In this document: positions 35,826 to 44,458 of the stretch, piece by piece
Numbering within the stretch: position 1 is the first letter of the stretch
Layout of the letters: each line of letters opens with the position of its first letter
Origin: Acidobacteriaceae bacterium
Lineage (GTDB): Bacteria > Acidobacteriota > Terriglobia > Terriglobales > Acidobacteriaceae
Length of the DNA: 52,914 nucleotides
Direction: 5' to 3'
Assembly (NCBI GenBank): GCA_003134435.1
Contig: PLBE01000134.1
Span: 11,818 to 64,731, forward strand
The notes under the pieces: model-generated
The model's input: only the letters and a program-made list of their open reading frames with translations
Database searches by the model: none
What the model was told of the DNA's origin: nothing
Made by a program: the position numbers and the translations under genes

Positions 35826-38111
35826 ATGCACGATCGTCTGGCCGGGTTCATTTTTCTCTCGTCAGTCTTCCTGTCTTCTACGGTTACCGCTCTTTACGCC
35901 GCTGAAATCCGCGGCAAGGTGGTGAGCGCCGCTGGCGGCGAACCGCTTGCGCGTGTGCAGGTCGCAGTGCTGGAAGCGCGGCGGGAAGCGGTGACCACGA
36001 ACGATGGCGACTTCGTCATTCGGGGGCTCGATCCCGGTCACTATACGCTGCGGCTGAACGGGGTTGGGTACCGGCTGGCCACAGTGGAGTTTTCGCTGGC
36101 GGCGGACGAAGCGGGCAAAGAGTTTGACATCAGTCTGGTGCCCGATAACTTCCGGCGAACCGAGAAGGTTGAAGTCAAGGGCGACATTTTTCAGGGCCCG
36201 GATTCGCCGGCCATCAGCGAACTCAACCTGACCAGTACCGAACTGCGCGAAACGTCAACGGTTGTGGCTGACGATCCACTCCGCTCGATCCAGACTTTGC
36301 CGGGAGTTTCGGCGGAGGGCGGCAACGATTTCTTCGCGCAATTCTCGGTGATGGGCGCGTCCTACGGCAATAGCAGCATTTACGTCGACGGAATTTTGGT
36401 GCCCTCGCCCTTTCACGGCACCAACATCACCCAGGGCGCCACCCTGAGCATTTTCACCAGTGAGACGTTGGAGGACGTCAAGCTATATCCGGCGGCCTAT
36501 CCGGAACAATACGGCGACTCCGTAGGGGCCGCTCTGGCCTTGCAGACCCGCGATGGCAGCCGCACCGCACCAATCTTCCGAGCCTCTATTGGCCTGGCGG
36601 ACTCGGAACTGCTGGGCGAGGGGAAACTTGGCAAGGACAAGAAAGGCTCGTGGCTGGCGTCGGCGCGCAAGAGCTATCTTGGCTATCTGCTGCGCAACCG
36701 CCTGAACGATACTCACGATAATGTCTCGTTCTACGATGGCGATCTGAAACTTACCTATGATGTGGCGGCGAACCAGACGGTGAGTTTCTATGGTGTAGGC
36801 GGGCAGACGCTTTACGAGTTGCTCGATCTGGCCTACGCTCCTACGCCAAACAACATCCAGCGGGCGACCAATGATTTTGAGATGGGTCGCATGGGTTGGC
36901 GCTGGGCGGTGACTCCTCACCTGCTGATCGATACGCGGGCAGCGTACTTTCAGGCGCCTTTCTACTATTGGAATCCCAATCGGAAGCCTCTCAATAACGT
37001 GCATTATGCGGAGTGGGTCACGGGAGGAAGCTTGGTTTGGAACTGGCAAAAGGATCGCGTGCTGGAAGGTGGATGGACGTCGCGCCGGGCGGCTACAACC
37101 GAGGAACAAACGCTTTACAACCCCAACGGCACCGTGGAGTCCGCTGGAAGTCAGAGCGGGGTCGGCTGGAAGAATGACGGATATGTTCAGCAGTCATCAA
37201 GCTTCTTTGGCGACCGGCTGCATTTGGCCGGCGGACTGCGCCTGGATAGCAGTCAGCAATTTGACTTTCATCCGATCTCGCCACAACTCGGAGCCTCGCT
37301 GCAGGTCGCCTCGGCAACGCAGTTGCAGTTCGGGGTGGGACGCTACAACCAGTTCGAGTTCCCGGGCTATCCTCCCATTTTAATTCCGCCCCCGCTGAGA
37401 TGCCCCATCGGCATTGAATCCTATCAGGCCGCAAACCACTACACGGCAGGCGTGGAGCAGCGCATCGGGGAAACTACGCGCATAAAGCTCCTGTTGTTTG
37501 ATCGGCAGAACCAAGAGTTGATCAAGGAATCGTTCGTTGACCCAATTACCGAAACCTGCGCCTCGACCCATGGATTTGTCGCCAATGAGCGTGACTACTC
37601 ACGGGGCGCGCAGATCGTTCTCCAGAGTCGAACGGCCAATCGCTTGTCCGGCTGGATTGGCTACACGCTGGCATACTCGCGAGAGAGGATTCCTATTTGT
37701 TGCGATGTACCGCCGATCTGGATTCAGTTCCCAACAACGGAAGACCAGCGCCACACCCTGAACCTGTTCGCCAGCTACCGCATCAATCCCACCGTGCACA
37801 TTAGCGGAAAATTTCTCTTCGGTTCTGGATTCCCCATCCCTTCCGGCAGCGCCACTGGACCCAACGTCCTGCGGCTCGGCGACTACCAGCGCCTTGATGT
37901 ACGCGCCGAAAAGGATTGGGCATTTACCCGCTGGAAACTGGCCCTGTATGGTGAGGTGCTTAACCTGACCGACCACAATAATCCCCGTTATTTTTACACG
38001 TCATATACCTGTCCTCCCAATCAACCTGGATGTAGTTCGCCGTCGACCACGGTGGTCACTGGGCAGGGGCTGCCCATCACCCCCACTGCGGGCTTGGCGT
38101 TTGAGTTCTGA
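35826..38111 (+). CDS. TonB-dependent receptor with carboxypeptidase-regulatory N-terminal domain
   Basis: Outer-membrane transporter, 761 residues, of unknown ligand. The ATG at 35826 has GAGG five bases upstream; the frame is open further back without a ribosome binding site. The signal peptide is about 1-25 (TALYAAE). CarboxypepD_reg-like domain about 27-105 (GKVVSAAGGEPLARVQVAVLEA). The plug (about 120-240) contains DPLRSIQTLPGV and VMGASYGNSSIYVDGILVPSPFHG. The 22-strand-type barrel ends in Phe (GLAFEF). It is shorter than the first receptor and of another subtype: its plug has no LPVNGR signature. Two internal Cys pairs lie in predicted extracellular loops. Confidence 0.9.
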   Translation: MHDRLAGFIFLSSVFLSSTVTALYAAEIRGKVVSAAGGEPLARVQVAVLEARREAVTTNDGDFVIRGLDPGHYTLRLNGVGYRLATVEFSLAADEAGKEFDISLVPDNFRRTEKVEVKGDIFQGPDSPAISELNLTSTELRETSTVVADDPLRSIQTLPGVSAEGGNDFFAQFSVMGASYGNSSIYVDGILVPSPFHGTNITQGATLSIFTSETLEDVKLYPAAYPEQYGDSVGAALALQTRDGSRTAPIFRASIGLADSELLGEGKLGKDKKGSWLASARKSYLGYLLRNRLNDTHDNVSFYDGDLKLTYDVAANQTVSFYGVGGQTLYELLDLAYAPTPNNIQRATNDFEMGRMGWRWAVTPHLLIDTRAAYFQAPFYYWNPNRKPLNNVHYAEWVTGGSLVWNWQKDRVLEGGWTSRRAATTEEQTLYNPNGTVESAGSQSGVGWKNDGYVQQSSSFFGDRLHLAGGLRLDSSQQFDFHPISPQLGASLQVASATQLQFGVGRYNQFEFPGYPPILIPPPLRCPIGIESYQAANHYTAGVEQRIGETTRIKLLLFDRQNQELIKESFVDPITETCASTHGFVANERDYSRGAQIVLQSRTANRLSGWIGYTLAYSRERIPICCDVPPIWIQFPTTEDQRHTLNLFASYRINPTVHISGKFLFGSGFPIPSGSATGPNVLRLGDYQRLDVRAEKDWAFTRWKLALYGEVLNLTDHNNPRYFYTSYTCPPNQPGCSSPSTTVVTGQGLPITPTAGLAFEF

Positions 38112-38136
38112 GAGTCGCAGGAACTTCGGGCGTATA

Positions 38137-38149
38137 GCGCTCAAAGCGC
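38137..38149. terminator. Weak hairpin between convergent genes
   Basis: GCGCT-CAA-AGCGC, followed by AAAATTTT at 38155-38162, between the TonB receptor stop (38111) and the cytochrome stop (38247). It could serve both strands, but the stem is only 5 bp. Confidence 0.35.
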
Positions 38150-38246
38150 GGCACAAAATTTTCAGCAGCCTGCTCAAGCCGTGCCCTTCGCCAAAGCATT
38201 TCTACTGCGAACGCGGTTGCTACTTGTCTGCTCCGATTTCTGGGCG

Positions 38247-38690
38247 CTACTTCTTGGCGAACGAGCGGATGTAGTTCACCATATTCCAGATGTCGTCGTC
38301 TTTGGCGCGGTCGCCTTCGGGGGGCATTTCTCCCTTGCCTTTCCGGATCACGTAGAAGAGTTCGCCGTCGGTGCGGTTTTTCAACGCGTCTGGATTGGTG
38401 AAGTCGGTCACGTTCTTGATGTCCGACGCCATGTCGCCCTTGCCGTCCCCATTTTTTCCGTGACACATCTCGCAATCGAAGCCATAGAGCTTTTTACCTT
38501 TGGCGAGCGACTCCGGGCCCGGCTTCACCGGATTTACCCTGGCGGCAGCCTCGGGCGGGATTTTGTATTCGGGGGCGGTTGCGGGAGGCTGCTCCTTCTG
38601 TGCCCATAGCGCGAACACACAAAGTAACAAGGTTGGAAGGAGCAGAGCGGTTTTCTTGAAGACTTCCGGTCTGGACAATTTCTTTTTCAA
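38247..38690 (-). CDS. Secreted c-type cytochrome, class I
   Basis: 147 residues from a TTG at 38690, chosen because GGAGG lies six bases upstream; the frame is open to an ATG at 38738 without a ribosome binding site. The N-terminus is a signal peptide or anchor (KKTALLLPTLLLCVFALWAQ). A single haem site C73EMC76H77 follows, and Met122 in GEMPPEG is the likely distal ligand, giving a monohaem His/Met cytochrome for periplasmic electron transfer. A Pro-rich segment links signal and haem domain. No oxidase or dehydrogenase gene is adjacent, so the partner is unknown. Confidence 0.88.
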   Translation of the reverse strand: MKKKLSRPEVFKKTALLLPTLLLCVFALWAQKEQPPATAPEYKIPPEAAARVNPVKPGPESLAKGKKLYGFDCEMCHGKNGDGKGDMASDIKNVTDFTNPDALKNRTDGELFYVIRKGKGEMPPEGDRAKDDDIWNMVNYIRSFAKK

Positions 38691-39026
38691 CACACACCTC
38701 CGTTTCGGAAACACGGTTGAAACCCTCGGTCGAAACACTCAACAATACTCCACGACAAAGGAACGTGCACCCGGAGGTTTGCGGTCCGGGAACCTTCTAG
38801 GCTAAGGGGTAATCCGGTTTCGAAGAGTCAGGCAGTCGATGAACCTTAGTTTGAAGAGGCAGATTGGGCCCGGGACCGGACTTTTTCGACGCCCTCATTA
38901 CGCTCGTAACCCCTTTACTCAGCGAGGATTACCAAACTATTACAAAGTATTTCTCGTGCTCTTGATATGGTCTATGCCGGACCACGATTAAATGGGCTGT
39001 GCGGAAAAAAAGACTTGGAGAGAGCT
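38691..39026. other. Divergent intergenic region, cytochrome/desaturase
   Basis: 336 bp between divergent starts; it must hold both promoters. A dyad TTACG-CT-CGTAA lies at 38898-38909. The best plus-strand promoter match is TTACAA, 17 bp, TGATAT (38940-38968), three of six matches in each box, so not convincing. I see no gene here. Confidence 0.45.
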
Positions 39027-39992
39027 ATGAGCGAGACGGTACGGGAGACCATCAGTGAAGCGACGAGCCGGGCCATGAGCGATGCCGGAGAAGGCAGCAA
39101 TCGTAGAGAGCGGGCGAACCGTGACGGCTTCAACTGGGGCACGGCGATCGCCATGGGCTTGTTTCATGTGGGAGCAGTCGCGGCTTTGTTTTTCTTTACC
39201 TGGCCCGCGTTTTTCGTGGCCATTTTCTTGTGGTGGGTGTCGGGCAGCCTGGGGATCGGGATGAGCTATCACCGTCTGCTGACGCATCGCGGTTACAAGA
39301 CGCCGAAGTGGGTGGAGTACTTCCTGACCTGGTGCGCGACACTGGCGCTCGAGGGCGGGCCGATTTTCTGGGTGGCGACGCATCGAATTCATCATCAGTT
39401 TTCCGACGAGGACGGCGATCCGCACTCGCCAAACGATGGCAAGTGGTGGTCGCATATGGGGTGGATCCTGATGGGCAAGTCGATGCATCACGACACCACG
39501 ACCCTGGCGCGTTACGTCCCCGACCTCACGAAAGATAAGGTGCACGTCTGGCTGACCAAGTATCACTACACGGGAAACATCGTTGTCGGTGTCATCCTTT
39601 ATGCGATTGGTGGATTACCCTGGCTTCTCTGGGGAGTATTCGCCCGCGTGGTCGTTGGACTGCATGCCACCTGGATGGTGAACTCGGTGACCCACATGTG
39701 GGGCTCGCGGCGGTTCGCGACCAAAGACCTTTCGACCAATAACCTGCTGGTTGCGATACTGACTTTTGGCGAAGGCTGGCACAATAACCACCACGCGCAT
39801 CCGGTTTCGGCGCGGCATGGGTTGACGTGGTACGAAGTCGACATGAACTGGTATGGCATCTGGGCGCTGAAGAAACTCGGACTGGCGCGGCACGTATACA
39901 AGATCGAACTCGACCACCTGCCGCCGAAACCGCCGCTGGTACGGGATGTGAAGGCGGCCGCGGTGCTGGCGGCGGCTGCGGGGAACGACTAG
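39027..39992 (+). CDS. Acyl-lipid/acyl-CoA desaturase
   Basis: Membrane di-iron enzyme that introduces a double bond in fatty acyl chains, 321 residues. The three histidine boxes are HRLLTHR (about 97), HRIHHQ (about 134) and HNNHHAH (about 270). Hydrophobic helices flank them ([26 protein letters not shown] and [18 protein letters not shown], each partly). The pattern is that of the stearoyl-CoA/delta-9 desaturase group. The ATG at 39027 has GGAGAG four bases upstream; upstream in-frame codons are not supported. The first ~30 residues are hydrophilic. It is followed by a strong terminator. It presumably adjusts membrane fluidity. Confidence 0.92.
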   Translation: MSETVRETISEATSRAMSDAGEGSNRRERANRDGFNWGTAIAMGLFHVGAVAALFFFTWPAFFVAIFLWWVSGSLGIGMSYHRLLTHRGYKTPKWVEYFLTWCATLALEGGPIFWVATHRIHHQFSDEDGDPHSPNDGKWWSHMGWILMGKSMHHDTTTLARYVPDLTKDKVHVWLTKYHYTGNIVVGVILYAIGGLPWLLWGVFARVVVGLHATWMVNSVTHMWGSRRFATKDLSTNNLLVAILTFGEGWHNNHHAHPVSARHGLTWYEVDMNWYGIWALKKLGLARHVYKIELDHLPPKPPLVRDVKAAAVLAAAAGND

Positions 39993-40026
39993 CAGCGATC
40001 GGACGTTGGCTCTCGGTTCTCAGGAA

Positions 40027-40069
40027 GGCTCTCGAACCGGCCTCAGTGGCCGGCGCCGGGAGCCTTTTT
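40027..40069 (+). terminator. Rho-independent terminator of the desaturase gene
   Basis: GGCTC..CG outer arm closing on CG..GGAGCC, with an inner CGGCC-TCAGT-GGCCG stem, then TTTTT. It lies 35 bases past the stop. Confidence 0.85.
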
Positions 40070-40361
40070 GGTAGTAACCCTGATTTTCAGACCTTATCCC
40101 GATTCGCCCCTGATCCGATCACAATTGCCAAGACGCTTGCCTCGATTCGCAACCGCAGTGGATGAAGATGTGCTTCACCTACTTTGCATCGAAATACACA
40201 GCGTCGCTCTCCAGGAAATCCCCGGAATCCGCCGCCCACGCTCCACCTTCGTCCAACTCGCCTCCAGAACTCTGCGGAAGTGCGAAAAGTACGCAGGGAG
40301 GCCCCATGCCTTGAAGGCTTCTCCGCCGTCCATGAATGAATAATGCAAGTGTGGAAAAAAC
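40070..40361. other. Non-coding stretch before the histidine kinase
   Basis: 292 bp, part of a 404-bp gap after the desaturase. Short frames exist on both strands (for example 40068-40343 plus and 40179-40379 minus) but overlap each other, have no family resemblance and mostly lack ribosome binding sites. I support no gene here. Confidence 0.45.
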
Positions 40362-40390
40362 CTGACGCCCGCCACCCACACCGCTACAAT
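40362..40390 (+). promoter_or_regulatory. Promoter for a leaderless histidine-kinase mRNA
   Basis: CTGACG (40362-40367), 17-bp spacer, TACAAT (40385-40390), then CTTTCT and the GTG at 40397. The -35 matches at four of six and the -10 at five of six positions. Transcription should begin at the GTG itself. Confidence 0.65.
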
Positions 40391-40396
40391 CTTTCT

Positions 40397-41329
40397 GTGC
40401 GGATCATCAGTCGGCAGAAGGCGATTTATTTTTTCATCACGCTGGGTGTCTGCCTGATTGCGGCGGCGGTCGCGCTGAACGTCAGCTGGGTGATCCTGTA
40501 TTGGCGTGAAGGACTGAAGCTGTTTTTTGGGGGCATCCTCTTTCTGGTGATCATTGCGGGGCTGGTGCTCAATACCATTTTTCTGGTGCGGGAAATTCGC
40601 CGCAACGAGCAGCACGACAGCTTCATCAACGCGGTCACGCATGAATTGAAGACGCCGATCGCGTCCATCCGGCTCTATCTGCAAACTCTGCAGAGACGCG
40701 AAGTGGAAGAGTCGCAACGGCGGCAATTCTACGAACTGATGCTGCTTGATACGGAGCGACTGCTGCACACCGTGGAGCAGGTGTTGAAAGCGGGAGAGGC
40801 GGCGCAGAAGAAAAGTCCGCCCCAGCGCCTGCCGGTGGAATTCGGTGCGCTGGTGCGGGAGTGCGTGGAACTGGCGCGAACGCGGCATCATTTGCAGGCG
40901 GCGGACCTGGAGTATCGCGAAGCGCCGTCGTTATCCGCATCTCTATCTTCGCGGAACGGCGTTGGAATACGAGTTTTGGGCGATGCGGAGGAGTTGCGGA
41001 CGGCGGTTTCAAACCTGCTGGACAACGCCGTGAAGTACTCGCCGGATGGCGTGCACATCTCGGTCGAGCTGGATGCTCCGGATGAGGAGCGACTGGTGCT
41101 GCGAGTGCGCGATCAGGGGGTTGGGATTCCGGAGCATGAATTGAAACGGATCTTCCGGCGGTTTTACCGGGTGACGCAGCGTTCGCTCGCGCAAGTGAAG
41201 GGCACGGGGTTGGGACTGTTCATCGTGCGATCGATCGCGCGTAAACATGGCGGCCGAGTCTTCGCGCAGAGCGAAGGAGCGGGGAAGGGAACGACCTTGA
41301 CCTTGGAATTACCTCGGAGAGTGGCATGA
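40397..41329 (+). CDS. Sensor histidine kinase with two membrane helices and almost no periplasmic loop
   Basis: 310 residues from the GTG at 40397, which is set by the promoter six bases upstream; an ATG at 40343 lies upstream of that promoter. Two helices (about 9-36 and 42-64) are joined by only ~5 residues, so the stimulus is probably sensed in or through the membrane. HisKA domain with phospho-acceptor His82 in THELKTPIAS; HATPase_c with N box LLDNAVKYS, G1 DQGVGIP, F box RRFYR and G2 GTGLGLFIV. The stop overlaps the regulator start (ATGA), so the pair is translationally coupled. The signal sensed is unknown. Confidence 0.93.
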   Translation: MRIISRQKAIYFFITLGVCLIAAAVALNVSWVILYWREGLKLFFGGILFLVIIAGLVLNTIFLVREIRRNEQHDSFINAVTHELKTPIASIRLYLQTLQRREVEESQRRQFYELMLLDTERLLHTVEQVLKAGEAAQKKSPPQRLPVEFGALVRECVELARTRHHLQAADLEYREAPSLSASLSSRNGVGIRVLGDAEELRTAVSNLLDNAVKYSPDGVHISVELDAPDEERLVLRVRDQGVGIPEHELKRIFRRFYRVTQRSLAQVKGTGLGLFIVRSIARKHGGRVFAQSEGAGKGTTLTLELPRRVA

Positions 41330-42123
41330 GCCGGGTGCTGGTGGTGGAGGACGAGGCGCACCTGGCGCAGGGCTTGCGCTTCAATCTGCAAGCCGAAGGA
41401 CACGCGGTGGAAGTTGCCGGAGACGGGGAGACGGCGCTGGACAGGCTGGTCGAAAAAAAGGAACCTTTCGATGTGGTTGTGCTCGATGTGATGCTGCCGG
41501 GGAAGAGCGGTTTTGAGGTTGCGGCGTTGCTGCGCGAGAAAAAGAATTTTGTGCCGATTCTTATGTTGACCGCGCGTGGGCGTCCGGAGGATGTTCTGCA
41601 GGGATTCGCCTCGGGAGCGGACGATTACCTGCCGAAACCGTTTGAGCTGGCGATTTTGATGGCACGATTGGAGAGCCTGCTGCGGCGCAGTGTGTGGATG
41701 AAAGGCGCGGGCCCGGTGGGAACTGGCGGCAGCGCTGGCAAGGGCGACAAGATTACCGGCGATGGCGGCGAGACAGCGGCGACACGGGAGGCCGCGCGGG
41801 AAGAGAGCGGCGACACCTTCAGTTTCAGCGGCAAGTCGATTGATTTCGGAGAGCTGGAACTGCGCTCGCTGGGAAATACGATTCATCTAACGGTGATGGA
41901 GGCCGAGTTTCTGCGCTATCTGGTGCAGAGCGCAGGCCGGGTGGTTTCGCGGAAGTCGATCTTGGGCGATGTTTGGGGATTGCACGCAGACACGGACACA
42001 CGCGCGATCGATAACTTTGTAGTGCGGCTCAGGCGGTATATCGAGGAAGACCCGTCGAGTCCCAGGCATTTGCAGACGGTGCGGGGAGTGGGGTACCGGT
42101 TTGTGGCGGAGCCGGAGGCGTGA
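41326..42123 (+). CDS. OmpR/PhoB-family response regulator
   Basis: 265 residues. Receiver domain about 1-122 with acidic pocket E8/D9, phospho-acceptor Asp54 (VVLDVMLPGKSG) and Lys104 (YLPKPFE). The C-terminal winged-helix DNA-binding domain is about 172-263 (LTVMEAEFLRYL, DTRAIDNFVVRLRRYIE, VRGVGYRF). The linker is unusual: ~45 Gly/Thr/Glu-rich residues (about 125-170, GTGGSAGKGDKITGDGG) instead of the usual 5-20. It overlaps the kinase gene by four bases (ATGA), which makes the partner certain in practice. No target site can be proposed. Confidence 0.94.
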   Translation: MSRVLVVEDEAHLAQGLRFNLQAEGHAVEVAGDGETALDRLVEKKEPFDVVVLDVMLPGKSGFEVAALLREKKNFVPILMLTARGRPEDVLQGFASGADDYLPKPFELAILMARLESLLRRSVWMKGAGPVGTGGSAGKGDKITGDGGETAATREAAREESGDTFSFSGKSIDFGELELRSLGNTIHLTVMEAEFLRYLVQSAGRVVSRKSILGDVWGLHADTDTRAIDNFVVRLRRYIEEDPSSPRHLQTVRGVGYRFVAEPEA

Positions 42124-42172
42124 TCGCAAAGCTGCTTCTAGGCAGGCGCGACCATGAATTGGGAGTAGAGAT

Positions 42173-42544
42173 ATGAAGGCAGCGGATTTCCGCAGGATTG
42201 CTCTGAGTTTGGAGGGTGCGGAGGAAGGCTCGCACATGGGAGCGACGGACTTCCGGGTGGGAGGCAAGATCTTCGCAACCCTGGCATCGCAAGACAAGGG
42301 CTACGGTAACCTGATGTTGACGCCGGAGTTGCAGGCGGAATTTGTAGAGGAGTTGCCGGAAGTTTTCCTTCCGATTCACGGTGGGTGGGGACGAATGGGG
42401 ATGACGCACATTCGGCTGGCGGAAGCCAGCGAAGACGTGCTGACGGGAGCCCTGCGCGCGGCCTGGAAGCTGCGGGTGGAAAAGAACGCAAAGCGGTGGA
42501 GGACGAGCGACAAGAAGGTCAGTCCTCGCCGATCGTCGCGGTGA
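42173..42544 (+). CDS. MmcQ/YjbR family protein
   Basis: 123 residues of the MmcQ/YjbR fold, a CyaY-like double-wing fold often called DNA-binding-like, though the role is unsettled. The conserved blocks are ALSLEGAEEGSHMG, FRVGGKIFATL and HGGWGRMGMTHIRL, ending with an AWKLR helix. The ATG has GGAG seven bases upstream. It follows the two-component genes by 49 bp on the same strand and may be co-transcribed, but no functional link is implied. Its C-terminus is a Lys/Arg-rich tail. Confidence 0.88.
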   Translation: MKAADFRRIALSLEGAEEGSHMGATDFRVGGKIFATLASQDKGYGNLMLTPELQAEFVEELPEVFLPIHGGWGRMGMTHIRLAEASEDVLTGALRAAWKLRVEKNAKRWRTSDKKVSPRRSSR

Positions 42545-42563
42545 GCCGCGCAGGCAGTCGCGA

Positions 42564-42605
42564 CCGGCGCCCCGCTTGCGAAGAGGTGCAAGCCTGGAGC
42601 GCCGG
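42564..42605. terminator. Bidirectional hairpin between convergent genes
   Basis: CCGGCGC..GCTTGC, loop GAAGAGGT, GCAAGC..GCGCCGG: two coaxial stems separated by small internal loops, filling the 79-bp gap between the stops at 42544 and 42624. No T-run. Confidence 0.5.
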
Positions 42606-42623
42606 CGCGGCAGCGGATCCGTT

Positions 42624-43388
42624 TTATTTACCGGGAAGGTAACTCAGGTCGGGGCGAAATTGGATGGTTTCGCTTGACTCTTTTTCGATGGAATGGTCGA
42701 GGCGATCGACGATGGAATCGGCCTCGGCCTGTCCAAAGGCTTCCTTGAGCATGTCGCGGAAGGGTTTCACGTCGGGTTTATCCTCGAAATCTGCCCAACT
42801 GCTGTGCGGCAGCGACAGAACATACGTTCCCGTCAATCCGCCATTCACGAGCTCATACCATTCGAAGTGGAGGGGCCACTTCGTTTTCTGCGATGCCTCG
42901 TAGATCCGTTCGATGGCGGAGCGAAAATCCGAGCCCTTGCCGTAGCGCACCTGGAAAACATAAATTTCCGAGAACTTGGAAGGCATCATGTCAGCGGGGG
43001 CATTACTGACTTTGGGCAGGAACTCATAGTAGCGAGAGGTGAGAGACTCGACGTAGTTCCCGATCACCTTCTGGTACTCGGCGATGTCGTTTTCGTCCGG
43101 AATGGCGGGCTTGTCCAGATCGGCCCAGTGCAGGCCACCTCGGCCGACCATGTACGTTCCCGTATTGTCGCCGGTGAGTGTTTCCCAGACGAGCAATGGT
43201 TGCGGGTCGTTCTGCTGCTTGTGCCACGCCGCCTTCTGCTTACGCCCGGCTTCGTACTGTGGCACCATGCCGTTCTTTGGTTTCTGGAACTCGGCGGCGA
43301 ATAGGTTTCCTTGTTTTTCCTGAGCGGCGAGCGTGCCGGCTGCGAGCAACGCGATCCCAACAAGTGACAGCAACTTGATGCGTTTCAT
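42624..43388 (-). CDS. Secreted protein with an internal duplication, function unknown
   Basis: 254 residues from the ATG at 43388, with AGGAG four bases upstream. The signal peptide is about 1-22 (AAGTLAAQ). The mature part contains two related halves: PLLVWETLTGDNTGTYMVG..HWADLDKP and PLHFEWYELVNGGLTGTYVLS..SWADFEDKP. These suggest two alpha/beta-barrel-like (NIPSNAP/ABM-like) units in one chain; the fold assignment is tentative. No catalytic motif is visible. It stands alone, converging on the YjbR gene. Confidence 0.72.
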   Translation of the reverse strand: MKRIKLLSLVGIALLAAGTLAAQEKQGNLFAAEFQKPKNGMVPQYEAGRKQKAAWHKQQNDPQPLLVWETLTGDNTGTYMVGRGGLHWADLDKPAIPDENDIAEYQKVIGNYVESLTSRYYEFLPKVSNAPADMMPSKFSEIYVFQVRYGKGSDFRSAIERIYEASQKTKWPLHFEWYELVNGGLTGTYVLSLPHSSWADFEDKPDVKPFRDMLKEAFGQAEADSIVDRLDHSIEKESSETIQFRPDLSYLPGK

Positions 43389-43604
43389 TGATCTCCTTTT
43401 TTCGTCGGTAGGTTGTTTTGTTTCCACACGTCAGCTCGACCAGCAACAGTCAAAGTCGCTTGCGTCGGGACCCCAAATCTCAGACCCTTGCTGGAGGCTT
43501 GCGGGAAGGTAGACGCATAGTACACGATTTCGAGTAGATGCGGGAAAAAAGTAAACGGGTCGGGAAGAAGCCCGAGCAGTCCGGGCGCCGCGCGAGCAGA
43601 CAAC

Positions 43605-44261
43605 TCAGTGTTGCTTGGCCGAGGAACTGGCCGCCAGTTCGCGGAAGAGGCCGAGCAAGGCGGCTGCGGCTTTCTGATCCGCGAGATTCTCCAAAGCAAC
43701 CGTGGCGGTGAAGTGGGGCGATTTGGAGTTGAAGCGGACGCCGACGAAATCCTTATCGCGCCAGGAGGCGAGGGCATTGACTACCGGGCTGAGTTCGACA
43801 GGCCAGTCTTCTTTGGTGGTGAGAATCACGGGGCCGGGTCGGCTGACGGTCCAGGAGCGAGTGCCCGTTGAACTTTTCGCCCCCGAGTGGCCTGACCAGC
43901 GATGACGGATGACATCGAGGTGGAAACCGGGGGGGAATCCCATGTCGGCTTCGAAGGTAAGCGTTTCCTGCTGCTGGCGCCAGCGGCTCAGCGCCCAGTG
44001 CACGGGGAGAGGACGGGGCAAGAGGCGGATGGTCAGACGAGCGTCCTCAAACCAGCGTGAGGAAAGATGCAGGGTGGCCTTCAGCCTGGAACTGCTTCTC
44101 TGCCACTGGAGATCGGCGAGGCGGCCTTTTCCAAGGCATGCCGCTTGTACCCACTGGAGCACGTTGCCGGCGCGGCGCCGGTTATAGCGGACAAACCAGG
44201 CGTACCAGAGCAGAGACAGCGCTAGCGCCACAACCACGTCGATGAGAATGAAACGCCCCAT
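43605..44261 (-). CDS. Membrane-anchored protein of unknown function
   Basis: 218 residues. One N-terminal transmembrane helix (about 5-24, LIDVVVALALSLLWYAWFV) followed by a basic stretch (RYNRRRA), which places the ~190-residue C-terminal part in the cytoplasm by the positive-inside rule. That part is rich in Trp and beta-strand-like segments (LKATLHLSSRWFEDARLTIRL). I recognise no domain. The start at 44261 has GGGAG four bases upstream. It is divergent from the acetyltransferase. Confidence 0.7.
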   Translation of the reverse strand: MGRFILIDVVVALALSLLWYAWFVRYNRRRAGNVLQWVQAACLGKGRLADLQWQRSSSRLKATLHLSSRWFEDARLTIRLLPRPLPVHWALSRWRQQQETLTFEADMGFPPGFHLDVIRHRWSGHSGAKSSTGTRSWTVSRPGPVILTTKEDWPVELSPVVNALASWRDKDFVGVRFNSKSPHFTATVALENLADQKAAAALLGLFRELAASSSAKQH

Positions 44262-44424
44262 GGCACTCCCTGTGTCAGAAATCGTACTTCTTATTGATGC
44301 GAGTGCGCAAGGGGAACGGCCTGAGGAAATCAGTTATCGGATCGAATGGCGGAAACTGCGAAACCGGCCGGCGCGGATCCCATCGAATTCCTGTTTATAA
44401 TTTCGGATCGTCGGGGACTGGGTC

Positions 44425-44452
44425 GGGACATTAAGTGTAATCCCGTTACAAT
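44425..44452 (+). promoter_or_regulatory. Promoter for a leaderless GNAT mRNA
   Basis: GGGACA (44425-44430), 16-bp spacer, TACAAT (44447-44452), then GGCGGC and the GTG at 44459. An additional perfect TATAAT lies at 44396-44401, so a second, longer transcript is possible. Confidence 0.55.
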
Positions 44453-44458
44453 GGCGGC

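Noticed and set aside
40175-40891. 238-codon minus-strand frame before and within the kinase gene
   Set aside because: Mostly antisense to the histidine kinase; the non-overlapping part shows no protein features I trust.
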